Shown: piece after piece, positions 1 through 8,917 of the stretch
Layout of the letters: each line of letters opens with the position of its first letter
Numbering within the stretch: the first letter of the stretch is position 1
Assembly (NCBI RefSeq): GCF_022763305.1
Contig: NZ_JALEGT010000072.1
Location: forward strand, 1 to 64,000
Length of the DNA stretch: 64,000 nt
Source of the DNA: Marivita sp.
GTDB lineage: Bacteria; Pseudomonadota; Alphaproteobacteria; Rhodobacterales; Rhodobacteraceae
Reading direction: 5' to 3'
Made by a program: the position numbers and the translations under genes
Notes under the pieces: model-generated
The model's database searches: none
Seen by the model: only the letters and a program-made list of their open reading frames with translations
Told to the model about the DNA's origin: nothing

Positions 1-83
1 AAGGCGGCGGTTGTATCGGGAATGGCGCCGTTGAGGGATTTCAACTGCGCCTTCATGTCCTTGAGTTTGTCTTTCCAGCTCAT
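1..83 (-). CDS. N-terminal fragment of an unidentified protein (possibly carboxymuconolactone decarboxylase-like)
   Basis: The gene runs off the left edge of the window, so only the first 27 or so codons are visible. The reverse-strand ATG at 81-83 is preceded by AGGAG at a good distance, which supports a real start. The peptide begins MSWKDKLKDMKAQLKSLNG. A short charged helix followed by a proline resembles the beginning of AhpD/carboxymuconolactone decarboxylase-type proteins of this family of bacteria, but that is an impression from a few residues and not an assignment. Confidence 0.55.
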   Translation of the reverse strand, partial: MSWKDKLKDMKAQLKSLNGAIPDTTAA

Positions 84-148
84 ATCGTGCTCCTGAGATG
101 TGTTTGGCCTGCAAGAGCATTCTGTCGCGCGACGGTCTTTGATGCAGA

Positions 149-628
149 TCAGGTGGCCCCTGTTGCGGTGCGCATCACGCGAAGCGCGCGACCGAAGAAG
201 ATGCCGGACAGTCCTCCTGCCAGCGTGCCGAAGGCGGCTGCATAGAGCGGAGTTGCCGCAAGCGACGGGGCCATGGCGTTGATCGTGCCGGTCGCGAAGT
301 TCAGAAAGAACACCCCCATGACGGTGATCATGGTCATCCATTCGCCCCGCAAGCTGACATGAGAGCGGGTTGATGAGATGGTCCATTTGCCCTGGGCGCG
401 AAATCCCAGAGCGGTTCCGGCCGCGTAGGCCAGTGTAAAGGCACCGATGGCGATCCACTGGGCGTCAAAAAAGATAACCGTTCTGAGTGTGAGAAGGCCA
501 AGACAGGGCAGGGCGTAGATCACCGCTTTCGGAACCGTCCGCGACCGGGTCGCGCGCAGGCTGATGTAGAGAAGGCCCAGAAAGAGGGGCAGAACCCAGA
601 CGGGGATATTGGTGAGAACGTGCGGCAT
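149..628 (-). CDS. Multi-pass membrane protein, DUF6622-like
   Basis: The 159-residue product is strongly hydrophobic. Roughly four to five membrane segments can be drawn, at about residues 5-25, 35-55, 58-78, 95-118 and 125-148, with short basic loops such as RATRSR between the first two. There is no signal peptide or enzymatic motif. Length and pattern resemble the uncharacterised DUF6622 family of inner-membrane proteins. It lies alone between a truncated gene and mcd, all on the reverse strand but separated by spacers. Function is unknown. Confidence 0.7.
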   Translation of the reverse strand: MPHVLTNIPVWVLPLFLGLLYISLRATRSRTVPKAVIYALPCLGLLTLRTVIFFDAQWIAIGAFTLAYAAGTALGFRAQGKWTISSTRSHVSLRGEWMTMITVMGVFFLNFATGTINAMAPSLAATPLYAAAFGTLAGGLSGIFFGRALRVMRTATGAT

Positions 629-776
629 GTGGTGTCTCCGAATTGCGGTGTCGCCACTTCCGCAATCAGAGGGTCTTCCTGCCAGAGCGCCTTCGTGAAA
701 GGCTGAATTTCTGCGTCAAAAGCGGGATACGCCGTTCACGATGCGCCGATGACGGAGAGTGCACACGGCGAAACGA

Positions 777-805
777 TGAAGGCCCCGCAGTTCTGCGAGG
801 CCTTG
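777..805 (-). terminator. Hairpin downstream of mcd
   Basis: AAGGCC..CGCAG, a short loop, then CTGCG..GGCCTT forms a stem with one internal mismatch. It lies about 30 nt past the mcd stop codon. On the forward strand it is followed by a T-rich run, while the reverse strand has only a weak T tract, so its efficiency for mcd is a guess. Confidence 0.5.
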
Positions 806-832
806 TTCGGTTTTTCGCTGTCCGGGCGGAGG

Positions 833-2521
833 TTATCCGAGCAGACGACGCGCGATGACCTGCGCCTGAATTTCTGCGGCACCTTCAAAGATGTTCAGGA
901 TGCGCGCGTCACACAGGATGCGGCTGATCTTGTATTCCAGCGCAAAGCCGTTGCCGCCGTGGATCTGCAGCGCATTGTCGGCTGCAGCCCAAGCCACACG
1001 GGCACCGAGCAGTTTCGCCATACCCGCTTCGAGGTCGCAGCGGCGGCCTTCGTCTTTTTCACGGGCCGAGAAATAGGTGAGCTGACGTGCGATCATCAAC
1101 TCGACCGCCATCATCGCCAGCTTCGACGCCACGCGCGGGAAGTGGATCAGCGCCTTGCCGAACTGCTTGCGGTCCTGCGAGTATTTCATGCCTTCGTCGA
1201 GGGCCGATTGCGCGACGCCGATGGCGCGGGCAGCGGTCTGGATACGGGCCGATTCAAACGTCTCCATCAGCTGTTTGAAGCCTTTGCCTTCTTCCATGCC
1301 GAGCAGGTTTTCGCCCTTCACTTTGAAGTCGTCGAAGTTGAGCGTGTATTCCTTCATGCCGCGATAGCCGAGCACTTCGATTTCACCGCCCGAAATGCCG
1401 GGATCCTGCCAGGGTTGCTCGTCGGTGCCGGGCGTCTTTTCAGCGAGAAACATCGACAGACCACGGTAATCGGTGGTGTCGGGAACTGTCCGTGCCAGCA
1501 CGGTCATCACATGGGTGCGCGCGGCGTGGGTGATCCATGTTTTGTTGCCGTTGATGATCCAGTCGCCGTTTTCATCTTTCACGGCGCGGGTCCGCAGCGA
1601 GCCGAGGTCGGAGCCGGTGTTCGGTTCGGTGAAGACAGCGGTGGGCAGGATTTCACCTGAGGCAAGGCCCGGCAACCATTTGGCTTTCTGTTCGTCGGTC
1701 CCGCCTGCGATCACCAATTCGGCCGCGATCTCGGACCGTGTGCCGAGTGAGCCGACGCCGATGTAACCACGCGACAGTTCTTCGGACACAACGCACATGG
1801 AGTTCTTGGAAAGACCAAAGCCGCCGTGCTCTTCCGGGATCGTCAGGCCGAACACGCCCATCTCGGCCAGCTCTTCGATGATCTCCATCGGGATGAGTTC
1901 GTCCTTGAGGTGCCATTCGTGGGCGTAGGGCTCCACCTTGTCGAGCGAGAAACGGCGGAACTGTTCGCGGATCATGTCGAGTTCATCGTCAAGGCCACAG
2001 GCCCCGACCGTGAGTTCAGCGCTGCGCTCTTGCATCAGTTCGACAAGGCGAACGCGGGCTGCTTGCGTGTTGGCCTCTTGTGTGAGGCGCATGACCTCCG
2101 GTGTCATCAGAGCACGCATGTCATCCTGAGACAGGCCGATGTCCTGAAGGCGCACGATCTCGCCCTGGTTCATCTGGATGCCGCCGTAGATCTGCCAGAG
2201 ATACTCACCGAAGGCGATCTGATGGATCAGGTGTTCCACCTCGCCAAACTTGCCATCGGCTGTCAGACGTTCGGCCCAGCCCTGCATCTGACGCAGCGAT
2301 TCCGCATAGGTGGCCAGCCATGCAAGCCCGTGCGCTGCCGTCTGGTGCTCTTCGATCAGGGCCCCGGACACGCGGCCATCTGCCTCGACCATATCGCGCA
2401 CGCGGGCTGTTGCCGTCTCGAGAATGGCCGTGACTGGTGCAACTGCGGCAGCCGTCAATGACAGCAGGTCGGGCAGGATCGTTTCGGTGGTCAGGGTCAG
2501 GTCTTGTCCGTCATGGGCCAT
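833..2521 (-). CDS. mcd: (2S)-methylsuccinyl-CoA dehydrogenase
   Basis: FAD enzyme oxidising methylsuccinyl-CoA to mesaconyl-CoA in the ethylmalonyl-CoA pathway, which assimilates acetyl-CoA in bacteria without isocitrate lyase; electrons pass to ETF. The 562-residue protein has about 170 extra N-terminal residues ahead of a normal acyl-CoA dehydrogenase core (about 175-562). That extension distinguishes Mcd from ordinary 380-residue acyl-CoA dehydrogenases. The core carries the FAD-loop motif TEPNTGSD (about 298-305), an IHGGNGF segment, and the catalytic-glutamate region FEGAAEIQ near the C terminus. The ATG is preceded by AAGGA at about 9 nt. pckA lies next to it on the same strand; I recall the same pairing in Rhodobacter sphaeroides. 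The etfAB genes at 12-13.7 kb would supply the electron acceptor. The identification rests on length and motifs, not a database search. Confidence 0.9.
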   Translation of the reverse strand: MAHDGQDLTLTTETILPDLLSLTAAAVAPVTAILETATARVRDMVEADGRVSGALIEEHQTAAHGLAWLATYAESLRQMQGWAERLTADGKFGEVEHLIHQIAFGEYLWQIYGGIQMNQGEIVRLQDIGLSQDDMRALMTPEVMRLTQEANTQAARVRLVELMQERSAELTVGACGLDDELDMIREQFRRFSLDKVEPYAHEWHLKDELIPMEIIEELAEMGVFGLTIPEEHGGFGLSKNSMCVVSEELSRGYIGVGSLGTRSEIAAELVIAGGTDEQKAKWLPGLASGEILPTAVFTEPNTGSDLGSLRTRAVKDENGDWIINGNKTWITHAARTHVMTVLARTVPDTTDYRGLSMFLAEKTPGTDEQPWQDPGISGGEIEVLGYRGMKEYTLNFDDFKVKGENLLGMEEGKGFKQLMETFESARIQTAARAIGVAQSALDEGMKYSQDRKQFGKALIHFPRVASKLAMMAVELMIARQLTYFSAREKDEGRRCDLEAGMAKLLGARVAWAAADNALQIHGGNGFALEYKISRILCDARILNIFEGAAEIQAQVIARRLLG

Positions 2522-2667
2522 GAATCACGTCCTTTTCAGCTTTGGGGCTGGATATCTATTTTGCAGGTGCAGCGCAACAAAAATACCCAACCAGACCTAA
2601 ATTTGTTCCAATCTTTCGCTCTGAATCGCTGCCGTGCGGCGCCGGGCGGATGCACGTGCAGAAACAA

Positions 2668-2712
2668 TAAAGGGCGAGTGCACCAGAATATGGTGCGCTC
2701 GCCCCTTTATTT
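2668..2712 (-). terminator. Rho-independent terminator after pckA
   Basis: A long stem, AAAGGGCGAG.GCACCA pairing with TGGTGC.CTCGCCCTTT around a GAATA loop, lies 26 nt beyond the pckA stop. On the reverse strand it is followed by a TTTATTGTTT stretch. It should insulate pckA from mcd, so the two are probably not one operon. Confidence 0.85.
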
Positions 2713-2737
2713 CCAAGCGCCTTTCGACGCAGCTGCC

Positions 2738-4336
2738 TTAGCCGATGGCCGCGGCTTTGACGTCTTCGTCGATATACGGAACGTATTGCGCGAAATTGTC
2801 GGCGAACATCTGCACCAGCTTTTCCGCCTGCGCGTCATAGGCCGCCTTGTCATTCCAGGTACGGCGCGGATCGAGCAGCATGTCCGGCACACCTTCGACC
2901 TGGACCGGCACTTCGAAGCCGAAGTTGGGATCCTTGCGGAACTCGGCCTCGGCAAGGCTGCCATCGAGGGCGGCTGTCAGCAGGGCGCGGGTTGCCTTGA
3001 TCGGCATCCGCTGGCCCGAGCCATAGGCTCCGCCGGTCCAGCCGGTGTTCACCAGCCAGCACGTTGCGCCATGTGACGCGATCTTCTCGCGCAGCAGATT
3101 GCCATAGACCTCGGGACGGCGCGGCATGAACGGTGCGCCAAAGCAGGTCGAGAAAGTGGGCTCGGGTTCGGTCACGCCACGCTCTGTCCCGGCAACCTTG
3201 GAGGTGAAGCCGGACAGGAAGTGGTACATCGCCTGCGCTGGTGTCAGGCGCGCGATCGGAGGCAGCACACCGAAGGCATCGCAGGTCAACATGATGATGT
3301 TCTTGGGATGCCCGCCCAGGGCCGTCGAAGACGCGTTCGAAATATATTCGAGCGGGTAGGCGCAGCGCATGTTCGCGGTCAGGCTGTCGTCCTTGAAATC
3401 CAGCTCGAACGTTTCGGGATCGAAGACCATGTTTTCGATGACCGTACCGAATTTTGTGGTGGTCGCGTAGATTTCCGGCTCGGCCTCGGCAGAAAGGTTG
3501 ATCGTCTTGGCATAGCAGCCGCCTTCAAAGTTGAAGGTGCCGCGGTCGGACCAGCCGTGTTCGTCATCACCGATCAGAACGCGGTTCGGGTCTGCCGACA
3601 GCGTGGTCTTGCCGGTGCCGGACAGGCCAAAGAAGATTGCCGTATCCACCGGGTTGCCGACCGCGTGGTTGGCCGAGCAGTGCATCGGCATGATGCCTTT
3701 CTCGGGCAACAGGTAGTTCAGCAGCGAGAAGATGGATTTCTTGTTCTCGCCCGCGTATTCGGTGCCACCGATCAGGATGAGCTTCTTGTCGAAATTCATC
3801 GCGATCACGGTTTCCGAACGGCAGTTGTGTTTCTTGGGGTCTGCCTGGAAGGACGGGCAGTTGATGACCGTGAAATCGGCGGTGAACGTGTCGAGGTCGT
3901 CACGTTCCGGACGGCGCATCATGTGGCGGATGAAGAGGTTGTGCCACGCCAGTTCCTGAACGAAGCGCACGTCAATGGAGTGCTTGGGGTCTGCACCGCC
4001 GACAAGATCCTGAACGAAGTATTCGCGGCCCTTCATGTGCTCGAGCATGTCGGCGTAGAGCGCATCGAAGCCTTCGGGCGACATCGGTGCGTTGTTTTCC
4101 CACCAGATCGTGTCGGCCACGCTGTCGGTCTTGACGACGTGCTTGTCCTTGGGCGACCGGCCGGTGAACTTGCCGGTGGTCACAAGGAACGCCCCGCCAT
4201 TGCCCAGAGTGCCTTCGCCGCGTTTCAAGGCCGCTTCGATCAGAGCGGGCTCTGTGAGGTTGTAATAGACATTGCCAAGCCCGGTGATCTGTTGATCCTC
4301 AAGCCGGAATTCCGGGTTCACCCGTCCAAATGTCAT
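2738..4336 (-). CDS. pckA: Phosphoenolpyruvate carboxykinase (ATP)
   Basis: Cytosolic enzyme converting oxaloacetate and ATP to PEP, CO2 and ADP, the committed step of gluconeogenesis from C4 acids. The 532-residue length is typical of the ATP-dependent class. The kinase P-loop [10 protein letters not shown] sits at about 237-246 and the metal-binding DDEHGW segment at about 257-262; the substrate-binding region near TGRSPKDKH is at 58-66. The start was set at the ATG at 4336 ([10 protein letters not shown]), preceded by AGGAG; the ORF track's longer version adds an unlikely basic leader. It is divergent from chvI across a 343-bp regulatory region that contains two copies of a GTTAGCG-type sequence, and it ends in a strong hairpin. 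Confidence 0.97.
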   Translation of the reverse strand: MTFGRVNPEFRLEDQQITGLGNVYYNLTEPALIEAALKRGEGTLGNGGAFLVTTGKFTGRSPKDKHVVKTDSVADTIWWENNAPMSPEGFDALYADMLEHMKGREYFVQDLVGGADPKHSIDVRFVQELAWHNLFIRHMMRRPERDDLDTFTADFTVINCPSFQADPKKHNCRSETVIAMNFDKKLILIGGTEYAGENKKSIFSLLNYLLPEKGIMPMHCSANHAVGNPVDTAIFFGLSGTGKTTLSADPNRVLIGDDEHGWSDRGTFNFEGGCYAKTINLSAEAEPEIYATTTKFGTVIENMVFDPETFELDFKDDSLTANMRCAYPLEYISNASSTALGGHPKNIIMLTCDAFGVLPPIARLTPAQAMYHFLSGFTSKVAGTERGVTEPEPTFSTCFGAPFMPRRPEVYGNLLREKIASHGATCWLVNTGWTGGAYGSGQRMPIKATRALLTAALDGSLAEAEFRKDPNFGFEVPVQVEGVPDMLLDPRRTWNDKAAYDAQAEKLVQMFADNFAQYVPYIDEDVKAAAIG

Positions 4337-4679
4337 TTGCCAAGCTCCTGTAGCCGCGCTCGTAGCGGCAGTATTGAAGAGGGACGAAGAGTACGCGTCC
4401 CACCCGAAGCGGTGCGCCAAGGGTGATCGCCTCTTAGCATGTCGCTTCCAAATCTGAACAGGACGCAATCGCGCAGTTAGCGCAACCAAAACGGGTTTAG
4501 CGCAACCATGGCTGCTCTCCGCCGACCGTGGTGATGCAATTTAGCCATCCGTAAGGATTTTTAGGTCTCAATATTGCTGGCGTGGCGGAGTGATTCGCAG
4601 AATTGAGTTGGCGCAAACGGAAAAAAGACACATAATGGCGAAAAAAACATAATTGAGAGCAGTACAAGGAACACACTTC
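4337..4679. promoter_or_regulatory. Divergent pckA/chvI regulatory region
   Basis: This is the only gene-free stretch longer than 300 bp in the window. It contains the leader and promoter of pckA (leftward) and of chvI (rightward). Near its middle are two near-identical 12-mers, GTTAGCGCAACC and TTTAGCGCAACC, exactly 20 bp apart. The chvI-proximal part is AT-rich for this genome (GGAAAAAAGACACATAATGG, then a run of A), suitable for a promoter, but no confident -35/-10 pair could be picked. No small ORF or RNA gene was recognised here. Confidence 0.6.
4476..4507. promoter_or_regulatory. Tandem GTTAGCGCAACC boxes upstream of pckA
   Basis: Two 12-bp elements (4476-4487 and 4496-4507) differ by one base and begin 20 bp apart, about two helical turns, placing them on the same DNA face. 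Each is an imperfect palindrome around a central GCGC, the usual layout of LacI-family operators. A related and more symmetric box lies upstream of pyk at 22048. Binding by a carbon-metabolism regulator such as CceR is an inference. Confidence 0.55.
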
Positions 4680-5384
4680 ATGTCGAAAATCGCCCTTGTG
4701 GACGATGACAGGAATATCCTGACATCGGTCGCGATCACCCTCGAGGCCGAAGGTTTCGAAGTCGAGACCTATAACGACGGACAGGCCGCGCTGGACGCGT
4801 TCAACAAGAAGATGCCGGACATGGCTGTCTTCGACATCAAGATGCCGCGCATGGATGGCATGGACCTGCTTCAGCGGGTGCGCCAGAAATCCAAGATGCC
4901 CGTCATTTTCCTGACGTCCAAAGATGACGAGATTGACGAGGTGCTCGGTCTGCGCATGGGGGCGGACGACTACGTCAAGAAGCCGTTCTCGCAGCGTCTT
5001 CTGGTCGAGCGCATCCGTGCCCTACTGCGGCGGCAGGATGCCATTTCCGGCGATGCGGCCGGTGGCGAGGTCGAAGAGACCAAGCTGATGGTGCGGGGCA
5101 ACCTGACAATGGACCCGCTGCGCCATTCCGTGTCCTGGAAAGGGCAGGATGTGTCGCTCACGGTTACGGAATTCCTGTTGCTGCAGGCGCTGGCACAGCG
5201 CCCCGGCTTCGTCAAATCCCGCGATCAGCTGATGGATGTGGCCTATGACGATCAGGTCTATGTCGACGACCGCACCATCGACAGCCACATCAAGCGTCTT
5301 CGCAAGAAAATGCGCTCGGTCGACAATGATTTCTCGGCGATCGAAACGCTTTACGGGATCGGGTACCGTTACAACGAAGAGTGA
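4680..5384 (+). CDS. chvI: Two-component response regulator ChvI
   Basis: OmpR/PhoB-type DNA-binding response regulator of 234 residues. The N-terminal receiver domain (about 1-120) has the acidic cluster DDD at 8-10, phospho-acceptor Asp52 ([11 protein letters not shown]) and the conserved lysine in DDYVKKPF. The C-terminal winged helix (about 140-232) has the typical [10 protein letters not shown] and [11 protein letters not shown] segments. The start is the ATG at 4680 with AAGGA about 10 nt upstream; the upstream start in the ORF track has no ribosome site. chvG follows with its start codons on or just after the stop. In alphaproteobacteria ChvI/ChvG respond to envelope or acid stress and host or surface conditions; here they head the regulatory PTS cluster. 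Confidence 0.95.
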   Translation: MSKIALVDDDRNILTSVAITLEAEGFEVETYNDGQAALDAFNKKMPDMAVFDIKMPRMDGMDLLQRVRQKSKMPVIFLTSKDDEIDEVLGLRMGADDYVKKPFSQRLLVERIRALLRRQDAISGDAAGGEVEETKLMVRGNLTMDPLRHSVSWKGQDVSLTVTEFLLLQALAQRPGFVKSRDQLMDVAYDDQVYVDDRTIDSHIKRLRKKMRSVDNDFSAIETLYGIGYRYNEE

Positions 5385-5386
5385 CC

Positions 5387-7102
5387 ATGGCACTGGTTGA
5401 AGGTGTGACCCACGGCAAGGACGGCGGGCGCAAGGATGCGGATGTTGTGCTCGGGGACGATTGGGTCGCCCCCGACAAAACAGTCGAGTCCGAAGTGCGC
5501 AGCATCCGTGAAAAGCGCGGATTGTTTTCTCTCAACAAATCGCCGCTGACCCGCAAGATCATCACCTTCAACCTGGTCGCCCTCAACTTTCTGGTCGCGG
5601 GTATTCTGTTTCTCAATTCCTCGCGGGACACACTTGCCGAACAAAAGGCCACGTCCGTCCGTATCGAGGCGGAACTGATCGCGAATGTATTCGAGGCGCA
5701 GGCGCTGGAGGCGCAGTCCGTCAACCTTGGCGTCGGCGAAGGCATCGACGTTGCACGGACCCTCGACACGCTCGACATGCGCCCAGGACGCGAAGTTTTC
5801 GTGTTCGACGCGGCCCGGTTTCTTGTCGGGAATGTCGGATCGACAGCCGGTCTTGGTGCTGGTGTGTCAGCTGCCGAAAAACCGACGGTGATCTCGGATT
5901 TTCTACTGTCTGTCTGGAGCAGCGTGTCGTCCGTGTTTCAGACGGATGCCGGCCTGCAACCCCTGACACTGGAAGACATTCTGCGCCGCCAGATCGAAGA
6001 GACCGATCCGACGGTCACACGGATCGAGCGGTCCGAAGGCCCCAACGGTGAAACGATCTTTACCGCGCTGAGCCCGATCCAGGTGGAAAGCGGCGTTGCA
6101 GGGACCATTGCTCTTGTCAGCTATGCGCCGGAAATCGACGCGGCGGTGAGGCTGGAACGCGAAAACGTGCTGCAGATGTTCGTGATCGCCACACTGGTGT
6201 CGATTGGTCTGAGCCTCGTTCTGGCCTCGACCATTTCGAACCCCATCTCGAACCTCGCGGATGCCGCCGAGGTCGGGCGTGACCGCAATCGCCGGAACGT
6301 GTCGTCGGGCCGTATCCGAATTCCGGACCTGACGGCCCGCCCTGACGAAATCGGGCGTCTGTCCGGGGCGCTGCGCGGCATGGTCGCCGCGCTCTATGAC
6401 CGGATCGACGCCAACGAACAGTTCGCTGCTGACGTTGCGCATGAGATCAAGAACCCGCTTGCCTCGCTGCGGTCAGCCGTGGGCACGTTGCGCCTTGCCA
6501 AACGCCCGGATCAGGTCGAACGCCTGCTTGATGTCATCGACCATGATGTCCGCCGGCTGGACCGGCTGGTCAGCGACATCTCGAACGCATCGCGGCTGGA
6601 CAGCGAACTGGTCAAGGAAGAAGAGGCCGAGTTCAATCTTCTCGACATGCTGCGCAATATTGCGCAGTTCCTGGGTGAAGATGCGAAACGTCAGGGGATC
6701 GAATTCATTTCGGACCTGCCGGATCGGCCCATCCTTGTGCATGGGCTCGAGGCACGGCTGGCGCAGGTTTTCGTCAATCTCATCACCAACGCGATCAGCT
6801 TCTGTGAAGACGGCGACGCCATTCGCATCTGGGCGCGCCGCCGCGAGAACCGTGTGCTGATCGTGGTCGAGGATACAGGTCCAGGTATCCCGGACGAGGC
6901 ATTGACCAAGATCTTCAAACGCTTCTACTCGCAACGGCCTGAAACGGATTTCGGCAACAATTCCGGCTTGGGCCTCGCGATCTCCAAGCAGATCGTCGAA
7001 GCGCATGGTGGTGTGATCTGGGCGGAGAATATCCGCCCGACCGAAGCGGACGCCACATCCGAACCGCTTGGCGCGCGCTTTGTCGTGGGCCTGCCGCTTT
7101 AG
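5387..7102 (+). CDS. chvG: Sensor histidine kinase ChvG
   Basis: Inner-membrane histidine kinase partner of ChvI, about 571 residues. After a polar cytosolic leader there is a first membrane helix (about 59-76), a periplasmic sensor region of about 190 residues, a second helix (about 265-282) and a HAMP linker. The HisKA box FAADVAHEIKNP (His352) and a HATPase domain with DTGPGIP and GLGLAIS motifs follow. The GTG at 5381 overlaps the chvI stop and the ATG at 5387 lies just after it; the ATG was chosen. Both starts imply translational coupling with chvI. It is followed after 8 nt by hprK, suggesting one transcript for sensor, kinase and PTS proteins. Confidence 0.95.
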   Translation: MALVEGVTHGKDGGRKDADVVLGDDWVAPDKTVESEVRSIREKRGLFSLNKSPLTRKIITFNLVALNFLVAGILFLNSSRDTLAEQKATSVRIEAELIANVFEAQALEAQSVNLGVGEGIDVARTLDTLDMRPGREVFVFDAARFLVGNVGSTAGLGAGVSAAEKPTVISDFLLSVWSSVSSVFQTDAGLQPLTLEDILRRQIEETDPTVTRIERSEGPNGETIFTALSPIQVESGVAGTIALVSYAPEIDAAVRLERENVLQMFVIATLVSIGLSLVLASTISNPISNLADAAEVGRDRNRRNVSSGRIRIPDLTARPDEIGRLSGALRGMVAALYDRIDANEQFAADVAHEIKNPLASLRSAVGTLRLAKRPDQVERLLDVIDHDVRRLDRLVSDISNASRLDSELVKEEEAEFNLLDMLRNIAQFLGEDAKRQGIEFISDLPDRPILVHGLEARLAQVFVNLITNAISFCEDGDAIRIWARRRENRVLIVVEDTGPGIPDEALTKIFKRFYSQRPETDFGNNSGLGLAISKQIVEAHGGVIWAENIRPTEADATSEPLGARFVVGLPL

Positions 7103-7110
7103 GGCGCGCC

Positions 7111-7551
7111 ATGCCCGATCCGGCCCCGCAGATCCTGCATGCTACTGCGGTCGCTTTGGGGGACAGGGCGGTTCTCATCACAGGCGCATCTGGCAGCGGA
7201 AAATCAGCACTGGCGCTTGAGATGATGGCCCGAGGAGCAATGCTTGTCGCCGATGATCGGGTGATCCTGTCGACGATGGGAGCAAAGGTCATGCTGGATT
7301 GTCCAGAGCCATTGCGCGGCATGATCGAGGCGCGTGGCGTGGGCCTTTTGCATGCGGAGTACAGGTCTCCGGTCGCACTGGCGCTGGCCGTCGACATGGA
7401 CCAGACGGAGACAGAGCGATTGCCGCCCCATCGCGGCATCACATACCTTTCACAAACATTTCCGTTGCTTCACAATGTGGCATCGCGGCATTTCCCTTCT
7501 GCCGTTTTGCAATATCTACGAAGCAACGGACGGGCCGACACAGCGCCCTGA
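7111..7551 (+). CDS. hprK: HPr kinase/phosphorylase, short alphaproteobacterial form
   Basis: ATP-dependent kinase/phosphorylase acting on the regulatory serine of HPr. At 146 residues it is only the C-terminal catalytic half of the roughly 310-residue Gram-positive enzyme, which is normal in alphaproteobacteria. The Walker A motif GASGSGKS is at 25-32, followed by LVADDRV, and the HPrK signature region GMIEARGVG is at about 70-78. It lies between chvG and rapZ, with HPr itself 1.4 kb downstream, so enzyme and substrate are co-encoded. Identification is firm from motif, length and context. Confidence 0.93.
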   Translation: MPDPAPQILHATAVALGDRAVLITGASGSGKSALALEMMARGAMLVADDRVILSTMGAKVMLDCPEPLRGMIEARGVGLLHAEYRSPVALALAVDMDQTETERLPPHRGITYLSQTFPLLHNVASRHFPSAVLQYLRSNGRADTAP

Positions 7552-7567
7552 GCGACGAAGCAGAGAC

Positions 7568-8491
7568 ATGGCGACCCAGCCCAATCCGACCCGCGTTGTT
7601 CTGGTCACCGGCCCTTCGGGCGCCGGGCGCAGCACTGCAATCAACGTGCTCGAGGATCTCGGGTTCGAAGCGATCGACAACATCCCGCTGCGCATGATCA
7701 GCCGACTGTTCGAGGAAGACCCGCCCGGGCATCCTCTGGCCCTTGGCATCGACGTGCGCAACCGCGACTTCTCGCTCGATCGGTTGCTGGACTTGCACAC
7801 CGATATGGTGAGCCAGACCGAAGGCAATGCCACGCTGCTTTATCTCGACTGTCGGCCCGACGTCCTGTTGCGGCGCTATTCCGAGACGCGGCGCCGCCAT
7901 CCTCTGGCGCAAAGCGAAACGCCCGAGATCGGAATCGCCCGCGAGATCGAGCTACTTCAACCGATCGAGGAACGGGCTGATATCCTGATCGACACATCCA
8001 ACTTGTCGCCGCACGATCTCAAGGCTCAGCTCCATCAATGGTTTGCGGATGCGTCGTCGCAGAAACTGTCGGTCGCTGTTCAGTCGTTTTCCTTCAAGCG
8101 CGGGATCCCGCATGGTGCGGACATGGTGTTCGATTGCCGATTCCTCGCCAACCCGCATTGGGAGCCGTCGCTGCGCGAGTTGACGGGCCTTGACGAGTCC
8201 GTCCGCACATTTGTGGCGGCCGATGGCCGGGCGCAACCATTCCTTGAGAAGATCGGCGATATGTTGGGATTTCTGTTGCCCGAGGTGGACCGGGAAGGGA
8301 AAACCCATCTCTCGGTTGCCATTGGGTGCACGGGAGGGCAACACAGGTCGGTTGTCGTAGCGGAACATGTGGCGCGGACCCTTGCAGAGCAGGGCTGGCG
8401 GGTGTCAATTGGCCATAAGGAATTGGCGCGCCGGGGGATCGCGCCCGCGGGCGGCGTTGTGCTGTCCGATCTTGGAGGGACGGGAGAGTGA
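7568..8491 (+). CDS. rapZ: RapZ-family nucleotide-binding protein
   Basis: RapZ is an RNA- and nucleotide-binding regulator in enterobacteria; its targets in alphaproteobacteria are not settled. The 307-residue product has a P-loop at 15-22, GPSGAGRS, in which the usual Walker lysine is arginine. The family C-terminal domain contains VAIGCTGGQHRSV and ends near ISIGHKE-type residues. The true start is the ATG at 7568, the beginning of the conserved domain; the ORF track's start lies 234 nt earlier inside hprK. Its stop overlaps the GTG start of the EIIA gene by 4 nt, so the two are translationally coupled. Confidence 0.93.
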   Translation: MATQPNPTRVVLVTGPSGAGRSTAINVLEDLGFEAIDNIPLRMISRLFEEDPPGHPLALGIDVRNRDFSLDRLLDLHTDMVSQTEGNATLLYLDCRPDVLLRRYSETRRRHPLAQSETPEIGIAREIELLQPIEERADILIDTSNLSPHDLKAQLHQWFADASSQKLSVAVQSFSFKRGIPHGADMVFDCRFLANPHWEPSLRELTGLDESVRTFVAADGRAQPFLEKIGDMLGFLLPEVDREGKTHLSVAIGCTGGQHRSVVVAEHVARTLAEQGWRVSIGHKELARRGIAPAGGVVLSDLGGTGE

Positions 8492-8889
8492 TCGGGATCG
8501 TGATCGTGGCCCATGGCGGTCTGGCGCATGAATACCTGTCCGCGGTGGAGCATGTTGTCGGCCATCAACCCGGCATGGCCGCCGTGTCGATCGACGCCGA
8601 TCACAACCGGGATGCCAAGCAGAAAGAGATTTGCGCGTTGGCTGACGAGGTCGATACCGGCGATGGCGTCGTAATCGTGACCGACATGTTCGGTGGATCG
8701 CCCTCGAACCTCAGCTTGCGCGCCTGCCAGCCCGAGAACCGCAGGATCGTGTACGGCGCAAACCTGCCCATGTTGATCAAACTGGCGAAAAGCCGCGACA
8801 AGTCCGTGCCCGAAGCCGTACGTGCGGCATTGGATGCCGGTCGGAAATACATTGACAGTCAGGACGTAACGCTGGATCAGGGCGCCTGA
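8488..8889 (+). CDS. PTS EIIA component, mannose family (regulatory)
   Basis: Cytosolic phosphocarrier of 133 residues. It begins at a GTG overlapping the rapZ stop by 4 nt. The sequence IGIVIVAHGGLA places the phosphorylatable histidine at His9, matching EIIA-Man/DhaM-type domains, and VTDMFGGSPSNL is the second conserved block. No EIIB or EIIC permease is encoded nearby. It therefore probably serves as a signalling phosphate acceptor downstream of HPr instead of a sugar transporter subunit, as reported for other alphaproteobacterial PTS clusters. Confidence 0.93.
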   Translation: MIGIVIVAHGGLAHEYLSAVEHVVGHQPGMAAVSIDADHNRDAKQKEICALADEVDTGDGVVIVTDMFGGSPSNLSLRACQPENRRIVYGANLPMLIKLAKSRDKSVPEAVRAALDAGRKYIDSQDVTLDQGA

Positions 8890-8917
8890 TCAGGTGGGTT
8901 GAGGGAGGCCCGGCATC

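Noticed and set aside
3221-4426. 401-codon forward ORF antisense to pckA
   Set aside because: Shadow; pckA is unambiguous.
4337-4679. Small RNA or riboswitch in the pckA/chvI spacer
   Set aside because: No recognisable aptamer or terminator-ended transcript was found; only promoter-like sequence and operator boxes.
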